11,648 nt of DNA. Origin: Anaerolineae bacterium. GTDB taxonomy: Bacteria; Chloroflexota; Anaerolineae; JAFGEY01. Below the pieces are notes generated by a model. That model did not search any database. It was not told where the DNA came from and saw only the letters and a list, made by a program, of their open reading frames with translations. Every line of letters starts with the position of its first letter. Position 1 is the first letter of the stretch. The translations under genes were made by a program, and so were the position numbers. The stretch covers positions 1-11,648 of the forward strand of contig JAFGEY010000227.1 in assembly GCA_016931365.1 (NCBI GenBank), given 5' to 3'. Shown here one piece after another: positions 1-6,865 of this stretch.

Positions 1-1239
1 CCCTGCAATCCCTTTTACCGCATTTTCGACCACACCGGGCGCGCATTCAATTATAATGGCGATCCCGACTTTATCTTGAGCCAGATCGATCAGTGGGCGC
101 CGGAAGACAGGGATGGCTACCAGCGCTTCATCGCCACCACCAAACCGATCTTTGAAAAAGGATTCGCCGAACTGGCTGACCAGCCGTTTTTGAAATTCGG
201 CGACATGCTGCGCATCGCGCCCGACCTGATTAAACTACAATCGTACAAGACGGTGTACCAGTACGTGGCCGGCTTTGTCAAAAACGACTTTTTGCGGCGC
301 TGTTTCTCCTTTCACCCGCTGCTGGTCGGCGGCAATCCCTTTGACACCACCTCGATTTACGCCATGATCCACTACCTGGAGCGCGAGTGGGGCGTCTTTT
401 TCGCCCTGGGCGGCACCGGCGCGCTGGTCAACGCCCTGGTCAGGCTGATCGAAGAACTGGGCGGCAAAATCCACCTCAACACGGAGGTGAGCGAGATTTT
501 GGTCGAGGGCCGCCGCGCGGTCGGCGTGCGCCTGGCCGACGGCAGCGTCCACAAGGCCGACGTGGTCATTTCGAACGCCGAAGCCGCCTACACCTACCTC
601 AACCTGCTCAAGCCGGAGCACCGCCGCCGCAACTCGAACGCGCGCTATAAAGCATGGACGCGCTACAGCATGTCCTTGTTTGTCATTTACTTTGGCACCA
701 AGCGTCGCTACCTCGACAGCAAGCTGGCGCACCACAACATCATCCTCTCGAAGCGATACAAGGGGCTGCTCGATGATATTTTCCATCGCAAAGTGCTGGC
801 CGAGGACTTTTCGCTCTACCTACACATGCCCACCATCACCGACCCGTCGCTCGCGCCTGAAGGCGGCGAGGCCTTTTACGTCCTCTCGCCGGTGCCGCAC
901 CTGGGGGCCGACGTGGATTGGACCAAAACGGCCAGGCCCTATCGCGACGCGATCATGCAGTTCCTGGAAGACAACTATTTGCCCGATCTGCAAGCCAACA
1001 TCGTCGCCGAGCACTATATCGATCCGCTGCACTTCAGGGATACACTCAACAGCACCCAGGGATCGGCCTTTTCCGTCGAGCCGATCTTTCGCCAGTCGGC
1101 CTGGTTCCGTCCGCACAACCGCTCGGAGGACATCGACAACTTGATCCTGGTCGGCGCGGGTACCCATCCAGGCGCGGGCCTGCCCGGCGTGCTATCCTCA
1201 TCGAAAATCGCCGAGCAATTGATCGTTGGCGGGCACTGA
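1..1239 (+). CDS. crtI: Phytoene desaturase CrtI (5'-truncated by window edge)
   Basis: This is a FAD-dependent carotenoid desaturase, expected to convert phytoene to lycopene at the membrane. The frame is open from base 1, so the gene begins outside the window. 412 codons remain of a usual ~500, and the N-terminal FAD-binding GxGxxG segment is missing. Visible family landmarks are the [14 protein letters not shown] start of the fragment, the internal [19 protein letters not shown] segment that precedes the second part of the FAD domain, and the C-terminal FAD motif [18 protein letters not shown]. The PGAGLPGVL form of that last motif is typical of true phytoene desaturases and differs from the PGGGVPLATL form in the second CrtI homologue at 6862. 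crtB follows after 32 nt, the classic crtI-crtB arrangement. An in-frame TTG at 76 is not the start, because good CrtI homology continues upstream of it. Family assignment is firm. The number of desaturation steps is inferred from the pathway. Confidence 0.95.
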   Translation, partial: PCNPFYRIFDHTGRAFNYNGDPDFILSQIDQWAPEDRDGYQRFIATTKPIFEKGFAELADQPFLKFGDMLRIAPDLIKLQSYKTVYQYVAGFVKNDFLRRCFSFHPLLVGGNPFDTTSIYAMIHYLEREWGVFFALGGTGALVNALVRLIEELGGKIHLNTEVSEILVEGRRAVGVRLADGSVHKADVVISNAEAAYTYLNLLKPEHRRRNSNARYKAWTRYSMSLFVIYFGTKRRYLDSKLAHHNIILSKRYKGLLDDIFHRKVLAEDFSLYLHMPTITDPSLAPEGGEAFYVLSPVPHLGADVDWTKTARPYRDAIMQFLEDNYLPDLQANIVAEHYIDPLHFRDTLNSTQGSAFSVEPIFRQSAWFRPHNRSEDIDNLILVGAGTHPGAGLPGVLSSSKIAEQLIVGGH

Positions 1240-1257
1240 CCGCCGACGGCAGATCAC

Positions 1258-1264
1258 AAAGGAG
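1258..1264 (+). promoter_or_regulatory. Shine-Dalgarno sequence fixing the crtB TTG start
   Basis: AAAGGAG lies 7 nt upstream of a TTG at 1272. No ATG in the crtB frame lies between this site and the conserved part of the protein, so the site decides the start. The frame is open far upstream, back into crtI, but that part encodes nothing resembling phytoene synthase. Confidence 0.75.
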
Positions 1265-1271
1265 ATGCGTA

Positions 1272-2267
1272 TTGATCGTGTCAACATCATCGTGGGAGAC
1301 CCGCCTGCTCGCGCTGGCCTGCACGCCGCTCAAGCAGAAATCGCCTGCCATCCATGTCGACGCTGACACGGAAACGCTCAAACTTGCTTACCGTCACTGC
1401 GAACGGGTCACGGCGCAGCACAGCAAAACTTTCTATCTGGCCTCGAACTTGCTGCCGCCGGACAAGCGCCGCGCTATGCGCGTGCTGTATGCTTTTTGCC
1501 GCGTCAGCGATGACCTGGTCGACCGACCGCCGGACGATGCTATCGCCCAAAAACTGGAGGTGTGGCGTGCGCAGTCGCTGGCCGATCATCCCGCCATCGA
1601 CGGTCTGAGCGGCGACAGCCTGGTTTCGCTGGCCTGGGCCGACGCGCGCGCCCGCTATCGCATCCCGGTCGAATACGCGCACCAGCTCCTCGACGGCGTG
1701 GCCCGCGACATTGATACCACGCGCTATAACACATTTGACCAGTTGGCCGAATATGCTTACGGCGTTGCCTCGACAGTAGGCTTGATGGCGATGCACATCA
1801 CCGGGTTCGAAGGCGCGGCGGCAGTGCCCTATGCGATCAAACTCGGCGTGGCCCTGCAACTGACCAACGTCCTGCGCGACGTGGGCGAAGACTGGCGCAA
1901 CGGACGGCTGTACCTGCCGCTGGACGAACTGGCTCGCTTTGGCTTGAGCGAAGCCGATGTGGCCGCCGGTCGCATTGATGACCGCTGGCGGGCTTTGATG
2001 CGCTTTCAGATCGCCCGCGCGCGGCAGTTGTACGCCGAAGCGTTGCCCGGCATTGCCCTGCTGCACCCTGACGGGCGACTGGCCATCGCCGCTGCCGCCG
2101 AGTTGTATCGGGCTATTCTGGCCGACATTGAAAACCACGATTACGATGTATATACCCGCCGCGCACGCGTGAGCCGATGGGGCAAGCTGCGCCGCTTGCC
2201 GGGCATCTGGTGGCGCTCTTGGCGCGGCTATCCGCCCCGAACACCGTGGGAGGGCTGCCATGACTGA
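1272..2267 (+). CDS. crtB: Phytoene synthase CrtB
   Basis: This squalene/phytoene synthase family enzyme joins two geranylgeranyl diphosphates head to head to give phytoene, the first committed carotenoid step. The protein is 331 aa, close to the family's usual ~300-330. Both Asp-rich substrate/Mg-binding motifs are intact: [12 protein letters not shown] with D80, D81 and D84, and LRDVGEDW with D203 and D207, followed by NGRLYLP. The HSKTFYLAS segment near residue 50 is also typical. I chose the TTG start at 1272 because AAAGGAG sits 7 nt before it. About 30 residues precede the first conserved helix, so a slightly later GTG at 1278 cannot be excluded. The gene follows crtI by 32 nt and overlaps the next gene by 8 nt, suggesting co-transcription. 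No GGPP synthase (crtE) is present in the window, so precursor supply must be encoded elsewhere. Confidence 0.95.
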   Translation: MIVSTSSWETRLLALACTPLKQKSPAIHVDADTETLKLAYRHCERVTAQHSKTFYLASNLLPPDKRRAMRVLYAFCRVSDDLVDRPPDDAIAQKLEVWRAQSLADHPAIDGLSGDSLVSLAWADARARYRIPVEYAHQLLDGVARDIDTTRYNTFDQLAEYAYGVASTVGLMAMHITGFEGAAAVPYAIKLGVALQLTNVLRDVGEDWRNGRLYLPLDELARFGLSEADVAAGRIDDRWRALMRFQIARARQLYAEALPGIALLHPDGRLAIAAAAELYRAILADIENHDYDVYTRRARVSRWGKLRRLPGIWWRSWRGYPPRTPWEGCHD

Positions 2268-3228
2268 ACAAAAATCAGAACCGCACATCCGCCTGGGCAT
2301 CAGCGCCTGCCTGCTCGGCCAAAAGGTGCGCTATGACGGTGGGCACAAGCTCGATCATTTTCTGGCGGACGAACTGGGCCGCTATGTGGAATGGGTGCCG
2401 GTTTGCCCGGAAGTCGAATGCGGGTTGCCGATCCCCCGTGAAGCGATGCGCCTAGTCGACAATCCCGAAGCACCGCGCCTGGTGACGATCAAAACCGGCA
2501 TCGATCTGACCGAACAGATGACCGTCTGGGCCAAACAACGTGTCGAGCAGCTTGCAGACAAAAGATTGCACGGCTTTGTGTTCAAAAAGGACTCGCCCAG
2601 TTCCGGCCTGTTTCGCGTGCGGGTGTACAACGAACACGGCATGGCCGAACGGGTCGGCGTGGGTATGTTTGCGGGCCAGGTCGCGCGCCGCTTTCCGCTC
2701 CTCCCGTTGGAAGAAGAAGGCCGCCTCAACGACGCCCGCCTGCGCGAGAATTTCATCGACCGCATTTTCACTTACCAACGCTGGAGATCAACGCTGGCTA
2801 ACCATCCTACCCCTGGTGGGATGGTTAGCTTTCACACTGCGCACAAAATGACTCTGCTCGCTCACAGCCCGGCACATTATCGAACACTGGGGCGGCTGGT
2901 GGCCCAGATCGGCCAACGTCCGCTGGATGAGATCGTGGACGAATACGGCGCGCTGTTGATGGAAGGCCTCAAGGCCATCGCCACCCCGGGGCGGCAGTTC
3001 AACACCATGCAGCACCTGATGGGCTTTCTCAAGGACAGCCTCGACGCGCACGACAAGGAAGAACTGCTGGAGCAAATGCACGATTACCGGCAGGGCCTGA
3101 CGCCGCTGATCGTGCCGATCACCCTGCTCAAACATCACATCGGCCGCCTGCCCGTGCCCGACTGGGTACATCAGCAGGTTTACCTGAACCCGTATCCCAA
3201 AGAACTGATGCTGCGCAATCGCGTATGA
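2260..3228 (+). CDS. DUF523-DUF1722 (YbgA-type) protein
   Basis: This 322-aa two-domain protein starts at an ATG that overlaps the end of crtB by 8 nt. The N-terminal DUF523 domain (about residues 10-155) has the motifs [15 protein letters not shown] and [19 protein letters not shown]523 includes TudS-type [4Fe-4S] thiouracil desulfurases, whose cluster is held by three cysteines. The C-terminal DUF1722 domain (about 180-310) shows FHTAHK (192-196) and LLAHSP, and ends with [10 protein letters not shown], so the protein looks full length. C17 and C49 match the first two cluster cysteines, but the third position, normally SPxCG, is S115 in KKDSPSSG. An additional cysteine, C54, lies in the PEVECG motif. 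YbgA proteins are frequently encoded beside photolyase genes and in light-responsive or carotenoid regions, which fits the crt context. The biochemical role is not known, and desulfurase activity should not be assumed. Confidence 0.9.
   Translation: MTEQKSEPHIRLGISACLLGQKVRYDGGHKLDHFLADELGRYVEWVPVCPEVECGLPIPREAMRLVDNPEAPRLVTIKTGIDLTEQMTVWAKQRVEQLADKRLHGFVFKKDSPSSGLFRVRVYNEHGMAERVGVGMFAGQVARRFPLLPLEEEGRLNDARLRENFIDRIFTYQRWRSTLANHPTPGGMVSFHTAHKMTLLAHSPAHYRTLGRLVAQIGQRPLDEIVDEYGALLMEGLKAIATPGRQFNTMQHLMGFLKDSLDAHDKEELLEQMHDYRQGLTPLIVPITLLKHHIGRLPVPDWVHQQVYLNPYPKELMLRNRV
2797..2829. repeat. 11-bp perfect inverted repeat inside the DUF523-DUF1722 gene
   Basis: GCTAACCATCC (2797-2807) and GGATGGTTAGC (2819-2829) are perfect reverse complements. 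The 11 intervening bases can extend the stem by one T-G wobble and three further pairs, leaving a 3-nt loop. It lies at the linker between the two domains and is translated as part of the protein. No U-tract follows, so it does not look like a terminator. It may be chance or an mRNA structure. Confidence 0.6.
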
Positions 3229-3243
3229 AAGCAGAGAACAGAT

Positions 3244-3543
3244 GTGGCTCTTTTTTCCATCGTGCAAAGCGCCGATGCCTGGTCGGTCATCCTGACCATG
3301 CTTTGCTTTTTGGTTCACCTCATCTTACGCGGCGCCGACACAGCAACCCTGTTTGTCTGGGGCGGCAATATGGCCCTTTTGCTGTGGAAACACCGTCACG
3401 GCCTTCGTGAACCTATTTACCCGCGCCAATGTCTCTTGAAGCTTGTTGCGCCAGGGAAATCTTTCGATCATCATGAAACAATTAGAACAGATCTCTCACC
3501 CAGAACGATACCACGGTCGGCACAAAAAACCGCCCTTTTTTGA
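3244..3543 (+). pseudogene. Small membrane-protein-like reading frame, possibly a PlsY-like C-terminal remnant
   Basis: A GTG-initiated 99-codon frame lies in the 244-nt interval after the DUF523-DUF1722 gene, in the same frame as that gene and just beyond its TGA. It overlaps the next gene from 3473. Roughly the first 55 residues look protein-like: a hydrophobic stretch around SVILTMLCFLVHLIL, then a second one ending in NMALLLWKHRHGLREP. This pattern of two hydrophobic segments and a terminal basic KHR(E/H)xxR motif resembles the C-terminus of the acyl-phosphate glycerol-3-phosphate acyltransferase PlsY. The similarity is judged by eye and is weak. No good Shine-Dalgarno sequence precedes it, and the part overlapping the next gene looks non-coding. 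It could be a decayed fragment, a small unrelated membrane peptide, or a chance frame. I see no clear promoter or terminator in 3229-3472. Confidence 0.25.
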
Positions 3544-4453
3544 AGGCTGGTACTATAAACTCGTGGACGCGGCCGTACAGCATCGCTGTGCGGTGATCCC
3601 CGGCGTCTTTTTGGGGCCGGCCCCGGAGGCAGGGCACTGCTTTGTCCAGGTGTTCGATGGAGTGAGCGGACGAGCAACCTATCACCGTTATCCGCTGCAC
3701 GAATTTCAGGCTGCCCAAGGCGCATTTGACGTCCGGATTGGCTCCAATCACTTTGGCCGCGACCATCTTTACCTGGACATTCAAGACGACCAGGGTGCCA
3801 TAACCGGCGACTTGAATTTTGAAGGGCTTACGCCCTGGCCGGTTACGTTGGCCTCGCCCGGCGCGATGGGCTGGTATGCCTGGGCGCCGTGGATGCAGTG
3901 CTATCACGGCGTGCTGAGTTTCGATCACGCCATCCACGGCAAATGGGCTGTAAACGGGCAGACGGTAGACTGGGAGGGCGGTCGCGGCTATATGGAAAAA
4001 GACTGGGGGCGCGCTTTCCCGCTCGGGTGGGTCTGGATGCAATCCAACCACTTTGAGCAGCCCGGGACCAGCCTGATGGTTTCAGCAGCGCATGTCCCGT
4101 GGCTGGGCCGTTCCTTTCCCGGTTTTACCATCGGTTTGTGGCACGAACGCCGATTGTACCGCTTCGCCACCTACACCGGCGCGCGCATCGAGCGGCTACA
4201 GGCCGACGCGCAGCGGGTTTCCCTGATCGTCTCCGACTGGCGGCATCGGCTGGAGGTTAATGCCCGGCGGGCCAGTCCCACCCTGTTAGCCGGCCCCAGC
4301 GAATCGGCCATGAACGTCCGCGTCCCCGAAACGATGGATGCCGTCTTGAACGTGCACCTGGAAACGACACAGCAGAGCACGCCGATATTCAGCGGGACAG
4401 GACGTTATGCCGGATTGGAGGTCGCCGGGCAGTGGGAACGTTTGCAGCGATGA
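3473..4453 (+). CDS. Tocopherol-cyclase-like protein (possible carotenoid-modifying enzyme)
   Basis: This 326-aa protein belongs to the tocopherol cyclase-like family (Pfam Tocopherol_cycl). Landmarks are PPFFEGWYYKL at 20-30, a central SFDHAIHGKW segment, and the signature GYMEKDWGRAFPLGWVWMQ around 172-190 followed by SNHF. No signal peptide or transmembrane segment is evident. In plants and cyanobacteria the family closes the chromanol ring of tocopherols, but nothing else here suggests tocopherol synthesis. The fold is related to the lipocalin-like AttH/CrtC group, and CrtC is a carotenoid 1,2-hydratase, so a role on carotenoid ends is a reasonable inference. Its stop overlaps the start of the CruF-type gene (ATGA at 4450), which supports a shared pathway. 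The start is uncertain. I prefer ATG 3473, where family similarity begins; an in-frame TTG at 3443 would add 10 residues. No close Shine-Dalgarno sequence is visible for either. Confidence 0.85.
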   Translation: MKQLEQISHPERYHGRHKKPPFFEGWYYKLVDAAVQHRCAVIPGVFLGPAPEAGHCFVQVFDGVSGRATYHRYPLHEFQAAQGAFDVRIGSNHFGRDHLYLDIQDDQGAITGDLNFEGLTPWPVTLASPGAMGWYAWAPWMQCYHGVLSFDHAIHGKWAVNGQTVDWEGGRGYMEKDWGRAFPLGWVWMQSNHFEQPGTSLMVSAAHVPWLGRSFPGFTIGLWHERRLYRFATYTGARIERLQADAQRVSLIVSDWRHRLEVNARRASPTLLAGPSESAMNVRVPETMDAVLNVHLETTQQSTPIFSGTGRYAGLEVAGQWERLQR

Positions 4454-5199
4454 CCGGCATGTGGGCCGCAATTCCCATCCTGGCGCAGGCGGCGGTGATC
4501 GCCTGGCTGTCGGCCATGATAGCATTGCCCCTCATCCGCCAGGTTTGGGGAGAGCAGGCAATCCGCTGGGGAACAACTGCCGGCGTGCTGTTTCAAGACG
4601 CCGCCGTCCTGATCGTCTTGGGCACTGCCTGGGGTTGGAGCAAAACGGCGCTGGTCGCTGCGGCGGTGGCAGCCATGGGCTGGGGCATCGAGTTCCTTGG
4701 TTCGCACACCGGCATCCCCTTTGGCCGCTACCATTATACTGACCGCTTGCAGCCGCAATTAGGCCGCGTGCCGCTGCTCATTCCCCTGGCCTGGTTGATG
4801 ATGCTGCCGCCTTCGTGGGCCATCGCCGACTTGATTGCAGGCAATCACAAACTTGCTTTTATTCTTGTCAGCGCGCTGGCCATGACCGCCTGGGATTTTT
4901 TTCTCGACCCGCAGATGGTGGACTGGGGATTTTGGGCCTGGGAAAATCCCGGCGGATACTGCCTGAAATGCGCGTCCGGCGGCATCCCCTGGACCAACTT
5001 TGTTGGCTGGGCGCTGGCCTCTGGCCTGATGACGACCATTTTGAACCCCGGCAACCTGCCAACAACTTCCCTGGTCCTGATCTATGCGCTCACCTGGATT
5101 TTGGAGACGATCGGGTTGGGCATGTTCTGGAAGCAGCCCTATCCAGCCTTGATCGGCTTTGTGAGCATGGGCGGCATGCTGGCCTGGGCCTGGTTGTAA
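4450..5199 (+). CDS. cruF: CruF-type carotenoid 1',2'-hydratase (carotenoid biosynthesis protein family)
   Basis: This is an integral membrane protein of 249 aa with about seven hydrophobic segments, from Pfam Carotenoid_biosynth (formerly DUF422). Characterised relatives are CruF of Deinococcus and cyanobacteria and the haloarchaeal bisanhydrobacterioruberin hydratase, which add water across the terminal double bond of an acyclic psi end. Family motifs are present in order: WGIEFLGSHTGIPFGRYHYT (78-97), IPLAWLMMLPPSW (about 114-126), MTAWDFFLDPQMV (145-157) and GIPWTNFVGW. Between the last two, YCLKCASGG carries C171 and C174 and appears about three residues longer than the usual glycine-tyrosine stretch. 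ATG 4450 overlaps the upstream stop as ATGA. An in-frame GTG at 4432 would add six residues. With the CrtD-like enzyme at 6862 it forms the hydratase/3',4'-desaturase pair known from Deinococcus. Confidence 0.85.
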   Translation: MTGMWAAIPILAQAAVIAWLSAMIALPLIRQVWGEQAIRWGTTAGVLFQDAAVLIVLGTAWGWSKTALVAAAVAAMGWGIEFLGSHTGIPFGRYHYTDRLQPQLGRVPLLIPLAWLMMLPPSWAIADLIAGNHKLAFILVSALAMTAWDFFLDPQMVDWGFWAWENPGGYCLKCASGGIPWTNFVGWALASGLMTTILNPGNLPTTSLVLIYALTWILETIGLGMFWKQPYPALIGFVSMGGMLAWAWL

Positions 5200-5217
5200 A
5201 AAAAGAGAAGAACGTTT

Positions 5218-5979
5218 ATGGATACTAAAGGAAAAATTGCCATCGTCACCGGCGGCGCAGTGCGTCTGGGCCGGGCGATGGCCCTGGCCCTGGCCGAACG
5301 GGGCGCGCACGTCGTCGTCCATTACAATGCCTCGGCCGGGCCGGCCCAACAAGTAGTCGAACAAATCGCGGCATTGGGCGTGCAGTCGCTTGCGGTTCAG
5401 GCCGATTTGAGCAAGCCGCGCCTGGCATCGACCGTGGTCGAGCGCACCGTGGCCCATTTTGGCCGCGCCGACATCCTGGTCAACAGCGCGGCGATCTTTG
5501 AGCCGGGCAATTGGGACGACACCGACGAGGAGAACTGGGACCGCCATTTCGACATCAACCTCAAGTCACCGTTTTTTCTGACCCAGGCTTTTGCCAGTAA
5601 GATTCTGACCGACCAGGTCAGAACCGCCCCGCGCGCGCACGTGGTCAACATCATCGACTGGACCGCCGTTTATCCGGGCGTCGATCACCTGGCCTACACG
5701 CTGACCAAGGCCGGGCTGTGGGCGCTGACCCAAAGCCTGGCCCAGGCATTGGCGCCAAACATCCAGGTCAACGCCATCGCGCCGGGGATGATTTTGCCGC
5801 CGCCCGGCAAAGGGCCAGACTATTTGACCGAGAACGCGCCCAAAATTCCGCTCAAGCGCCCCGGCTCGGCCGAGGAAATCGTCAAGGCGCTGCTCTACCT
5901 GCTCGACGCCGATTTTGTCACCGGGCAGATGATCTATGTCACCGGCGGGCGGCATTTGCTCAAAGGGTACAAGGAATAA
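5218..5979 (+). CDS. SDR oxidoreductase, pteridine reductase / FolM-like
   Basis: This is a 253-aa short-chain dehydrogenase/reductase. The cofactor motif TGGAVRLGRA (11-20) has the R-L-G variant typical of pteridine reductases (PTR1, FolM) in place of the usual GxG. The NNAG motif appears as NSAA. The active site reads NIIDW...YTLTK, with Y160 and K164 in the normal YxxxK spacing but Asp (D147) where classical SDRs have Ser. PTR1-type enzymes have the same Asp. The C-terminal FVTGQMIYVTGG is standard. The likely role is NADPH-dependent reduction of a dihydropterin, either dihydromonapterin or dihydrofolate. The gene begins 18 nt after the CruF-type gene and ends 12 nt before folB/folX, which supports a pterin substrate. 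Annotation pipelines may call it a generic SDR or 3-oxoacyl-ACP reductase; the Asp and RLG features argue against FabG. Confidence 0.85.
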   Translation: MDTKGKIAIVTGGAVRLGRAMALALAERGAHVVVHYNASAGPAQQVVEQIAALGVQSLAVQADLSKPRLASTVVERTVAHFGRADILVNSAAIFEPGNWDDTDEENWDRHFDINLKSPFFLTQAFASKILTDQVRTAPRAHVVNIIDWTAVYPGVDHLAYTLTKAGLWALTQSLAQALAPNIQVNAIAPGMILPPPGKGPDYLTENAPKIPLKRPGSAEEIVKALLYLLDADFVTGQMIYVTGGRHLLKGYKE

Positions 5980-5991
5980 GGATACAAGGGA

Positions 5992-6351
5992 ATGCTCGAT
6001 CAGATTCAAATCCACGATTTGCTGCTGCGGACGATCATCGGCATCAACGACGAGGAACGCCGCAACAAGCAGGATGTCTTGATCAACATCACCCTGTGGG
6101 CCGACACGCACGCGGCGGGTGAATCTGACGCCATCGACGATGCGGTCAATTATCGCACCATTGCCAAGCGCGTGATCGCGCTGGTTGAAGGATCGCAGTT
6201 CTTTCTGGTCGAAAAAATGGCCGCCGAGATCGTCGCCATCTGCCTGGACGATCCGCGCGTCGAGCGCGCCCGCGTGCGGGTGGAAAAGCCCGGCGCACTG
6301 CGCTTTGCGCGCTCGGTCGGCGTCGAGATCGAGCGGGACAGAACCCGGTAG
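5992..6351 (+). CDS. folB: Dihydroneopterin aldolase / epimerase (FolB/FolX family)
   Basis: This 119-aa protein is full length for the family. FolB cleaves 7,8-dihydroneopterin to 6-hydroxymethyl-7,8-dihydropterin and glycolaldehyde in folate synthesis. FolX epimerises dihydroneopterin triphosphate towards monapterin. The conserved glutamate lies in IIGINDEERRNKQ (E21/E22), the substrate-region glutamate in FFLVEKMA, and the catalytic lysine is K99 in EKPGALRFARSVGV. The middle motif DAVNYRTIAKRV reads NYRT, as I recall for E. coli FolX, where many FolB proteins have an Asp-Tyr; the KPGALR end looks like FolB. Either activity is possible. A TAAGGA site overlapping the upstream SDR stop lies 9 nt before the ATG. 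folK follows after 7 nt. The flanking pteridine-reductase-like gene leaves open both a folate and a tetrahydromonapterin role. Confidence 0.9.
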   Translation: MLDQIQIHDLLLRTIIGINDEERRNKQDVLINITLWADTHAAGESDAIDDAVNYRTIAKRVIALVEGSQFFLVEKMAAEIVAICLDDPRVERARVRVEKPGALRFARSVGVEIERDRTR

Positions 6352-6358
6352 GCGTGCG

Positions 6359-6865
6359 ATGAACCGCGTGCTGCTCTCGCTCGGCTCTAACATCGACCCT
6401 GAAAGCCATTTGCGCGCGGCGGTGCGCCTGCTGGCCGAACGATGCCGCCTGCTCGCCGTCTCACCGGTTTACGAAACCGCGCCGGTGGGCAAAACCGACC
6501 AGCCGCCCTTTCTGAATGCCGCCGCCTGGGTCGAGACGCCGCTGACGGCTGCGCAGCTCAAGGTGGCCCTGGCCGACATCGAGCAGCAGTTGGGCCGCCA
6601 GCGCGGCATCGACAAGAACGCCGCGCGCACCATCGACCTGGACATCACGCTGTTCAACGAGGCCGTGTTCGATCTAGCCGGACGGCACATCCCCGACCCG
6701 GAACTGCTTCAATATGCATACATTGCCGTGCCGGCCGCCGATCTCGCCCCGCAGCAGCGACACCCCGAAACCGGACAGACCTTGTCCAAAATCGCGCATC
6801 GGCTCGCACCTGGGCCTGACGACATCAAGCCCAGACCGGACATTCGATTGGAGACAGAAGGATGA
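6359..6865 (+). CDS. folK: 6-hydroxymethyl-7,8-dihydropterin pyrophosphokinase FolK (HPPK)
   Basis: This 168-aa cytosolic enzyme transfers pyrophosphate from ATP to 6-hydroxymethyl-7,8-dihydropterin, the product of FolB. The HPPK landmarks are all present: LLSLGSNI at the N-terminus, SPVYETAPVG, the PFLNAA segment, the basic loop, and ARTIDLDITLF, where D93 and D95 correspond to the two Mg-binding aspartates. The later HIPDPELLQYAY segment matches the family's HPxxxxRxF region only loosely. I chose ATG 6359 because the protein family begins MxxVxLSLGSN. The frame is open further upstream, but that part overlaps folB and encodes nothing family-like. The stop overlaps the start of the CrtD-like gene as ATGA at 6862, so a folate gene is translationally coupled to a carotenoid gene. 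Confidence 0.95.
   Translation: MNRVLLSLGSNIDPESHLRAAVRLLAERCRLLAVSPVYETAPVGKTDQPPFLNAAAWVETPLTAAQLKVALADIEQQLGRQRGIDKNAARTIDLDITLFNEAVFDLAGRHIPDPELLQYAYIAVPAADLAPQQRHPETGQTLSKIAHRLAPGPDDIKPRPDIRLETEG

Noticed and set aside
918..1271. Upstream extension of the crtB frame into crtI
   Set aside because: The extension is read in another frame of crtI and is not phytoene-synthase-like. The Shine-Dalgarno sequence at 1258-1264 supports the TTG at 1272.
1287..2300. Minus-strand open frame (337 codons) opposite crtB
   Set aside because: It is antisense to an intact phytoene synthase with all catalytic motifs, and its composition is that of a shadow frame.
2797..2829. The internal palindrome as a transcription terminator
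   Set aside because: No T-rich tract follows on either strand, and the element is within an intact gene.
3473..4453. Tocopherol synthesis
   Set aside because: Only the cyclase-like family member is present. No homogentisate prenyltransferase or methyltransferase is seen, so the family name should not be taken as function.
5566..6393. Minus-strand open frame (275 codons) opposite the SDR and folB genes
   Set aside because: It mirrors two well-supported genes and has no domain features or ribosome-binding site of note.
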